Source of the DNA: Siphonodentalium dalli
Taxonomy: Eukaryota > Mollusca > Scaphopoda > Gadilida > Siphonodentaliidae
Length of the DNA: 64,000 nucleotides
Assembly: GCA_032622095.1 (NCBI GenBank)
Contig: CP136061.1
Location: 253,903,582-253,967,581, forward strand
Reading direction: 5' to 3'
Both the position numbers and the translations under genes were made by a program. The notes below the pieces were generated by a model. It did no database searches. It had not been told where the DNA came from and worked only from the letters and a program-made list of their open reading frames with translations. Of the stretch, positions 61,801 to 64,000 are shown in pieces (positions within the stretch are counted from its first letter, which is position 1; the number at the start of each line of letters is the position of its first letter).

Positions 61801-64000
61801 TAGTAACACAATGAACTACTACTGATACTAATAGCTTATAGTAGTATCACAATGAACTACTACTGATACTAATAGCTTATATTAGTATTATAATGAACTA
61901 CTACTGATACGAATAGGTTATAGTAGTATCACAATGAACTACTACTGATACTAATAGCTTATATTAGTATCACAATGAACTACTACTGATACTAATAGGT
62001 TATAGTAGTATCACAATGAACTACTACTGATACTAATAGCTTATATTAGTATCACAATGAACTACTACTGATACTAATAGGTTATAGTAGTATCACAATG
62101 AACTACTACTGATACTAATAGCTTATAGTAGTATCACAATGAACTACTGATACGAATAGGTTATAGTAGTATCACAATGAACTACTACTGATACTAATAG
62201 ATTATAGTAGTATTATAATGAACTACTACTGATACTAATAGGTTATAGTAGTAACACAATGAACTACTACTGATACTAATAGCTTATAGTAGTATCACAA
62301 TGAACTACTACTGATACGAATAGGTTATAGTAGTATCACACTGAACTACTACTGATACTAATAGCTTATAGTAGTATCACAATGAATTACTACTAATACT
62401 AATAGCTTATAGTTGTATCACAATGAACTACTACTGATACTAATAGCTTATAGTAGTATCACAATGAACTACTACTGATACTAATAGCTTATAGTAGTAT
62501 CACAATGAACTACTACTGATACGAATAGGTTATAGTAGTATCACAATGAACTACTACTGATACTAATAGCTTATAGTAGTATTATAATGAACTACTACTG
62601 ATACTAATAGCTTATAGTAGTATCACAATGAACTACTACTGATACTAATAGGTTATAGTAGTATCACAATGAACTACTACTGATACTAATAGGTTATAGT
62701 AGTATCACAATGAACTACTACTGATACTAATAGGTTATAGTAGTATCACAATGAACTACTACTGATACTAATAGGTTATAGTAGTATCACAATGAACTAC
62801 TGATACGAATAGCTTATAGTAGTATCACAATGAACTACTACTGATAATAATAGCTTATAGTAGTATCACAATGAACTACTACTGATACTAATAGATTATA
62901 GTAGTATTATAATGAACTACTACTGATACTAATAGGTTATAGTAGTAACACAATGAACTACTACTGATACTAATAGCTTATAGTAGTATCACAATGAACT
63001 ACTACTGATACGAATAGGTTATAGTAGTATCACACTGAACTACTACTGATACTAATAGCTTATAGTAGTATCACAATGAATTACTACTAATACTAATAGC
63101 TTATAGTTGTATCACAATGAACTACTACTGATACTAATAGCTTATAGTAGTATCACACTGAACTACTACTGATACTAATAGCTTATAGTAGTATCACAAT
63201 GAACTACTACTGATACTAATAGGTTATAGTAGTATCACAATGAACTACTACTGATACTAATAGCTTATAGTAGTATCACAATGAACTACTACTGATAATA
63301 ATAGCTTATAGTAGTATCACAATGAACTACTACTGATACTAATAGCTTATAGTAGTATCACAATGAACTACTACTGATACGAATAGCTTATAGTAGTATC
63401 ACAATGAACTACTACTGATACTAATAGCTTATAGTAGTATCACAATGAACTACTACTGATACTAATAGGTTATAGTAGTATCACAATGAACTACTACTGA
63501 TACGAATAGGTTATAGTAGTATCACAATGAACTACTACTGATACGAATAGCTTATAGTAGTATCACAATGAACTACTACTGATACTAATAGGTTATAGTA
63601 GTATCACAATGAACTACTACTGATACGAATAGGTTATAGTAGTATCACAATGAACTACTACTGATACGAATAGCTTATAGTAGTATCACAATGAACTACT
63701 ACTGATACGAATAGGTTATAGTAGTATCACAATGAACTACTACTGATACTAATAGCTTATAGTAGTATCACAATGAACTACTACTGATACTAATAGGTTA
63801 TAGTTGTATCACAATGAACTACTACTGATACTAATAGGTTATAGTAGTATCACAATGAACTACTACTGATACTAATAGGTTATAGTAGTATCACAATGAA
63901 CTACTACTGATACTAATAGATTATAGTAGTATCACAATGAACTACTACTGATACGAATAGGTTATAGTTGTATCACAATGAACTACTACTGATACGAATA
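52843..64000. repeat. 41-bp satellite array, about 270 copies, open at window end
   Basis: The monomer is GAACTACTACTGATAC(G/T)AA followed by TAG(C/G/A)TTATAGTAGTATCACAAT. The first units (52873 to about 53080) are longer (about 48 bp, with an extra TTGCGAA segment) and diverged. Shorter 38-bp units lacking one ACT occur sporadically. Two diallelic positions define monomer classes. Local higher-order duplications are visible (210, 448 and 694 bp). Each junction can fold TAGTAGT with ACTACTA. There is no open frame. The array continues past the window. Confidence 0.98.

Noticed and set aside
52843-64000. CRISPR array
   Set aside because: Monomers are contiguous, with no unique spacers; the context is animal DNA.
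1-64000. tRNA or rRNA genes
   Set aside because: No GGTTCRANNCC-type T-loop with matching stems and no rRNA core sequence was seen by eye; a covariance-model scan would be decisive.

Overview
The window is AT-rich, repeat-dominated animal DNA. Its eukaryotic marks are a C2H2 zinc-finger array, an exon ending in a GTAAGT splice donor that encodes the start of a PLAC8/cornifelin-like protein, a decayed LINE, many TTAA-flanked (piggyBac-type) miniature transposons and very large satellite arrays. A marine invertebrate, perhaps a mollusc, would fit; that is inference from overall style and no single sequence proves it. Gene content is very low: one probable live exon (32818-33130, minus), two damaged copies of it, one truncated zinc-finger gene and one dead LINE.

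Region 1-10136 is a composite of repeats. A dispersed unit R1 (638-1612, and again 5638-7007) and a large inverted repeat (2564-6180 against 7271-10136) surround a 100-N assembly gap at 7171-7270. A MITE family (family A, TTAA-flanked, CCCTTTACCCAACA ends, two 67-nt hairpins inside) is inserted repeatedly at different TTAA sites of R1, and the other R1 copies preserve the matching empty sites. The zinc-finger ORF (1638-2567, minus) is cut off at the edge of the inverted repeat. Region 10176-13270 holds a third element type carrying the same hairpins, a TTA-flanked MITE, and a foldback containing a TTAA element with a 20-bp satellite.

Region 13271-21700 has no recognisable host gene; its main feature is a broken non-LTR retrotransposon on the minus strand (16806-20860). 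A 31-bp satellite follows (21713-23090). Region 23399-33130 is rich in TTAA-flanked MITEs of several families (A, B, C, E) and contains the three PLAC8-like exon copies, each with a MITE lying in the intron at the same TTAA just after the splice donor.

Region 33432-51146 contains three very large elements: one with a 521-bp perfect internal duplication and 13-bp inverted ends (33432-37204), a 6-kb foldback enclosing about fourteen degenerate 186-bp units (38383-44416), and a 5.5-kb foldback whose arms carry CRE-like and YY1-like motifs (45594-51146). From 52843 to the end is one 41-bp satellite of about 270 copies that runs off the window.

The most unusual signal is the hairpin module (26-bp stem, then CGACC-ATA-GGTCG) found in at least three transposon families with unrelated ends. 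All homology statements are from reading by eye; no alignments or database searches were run.
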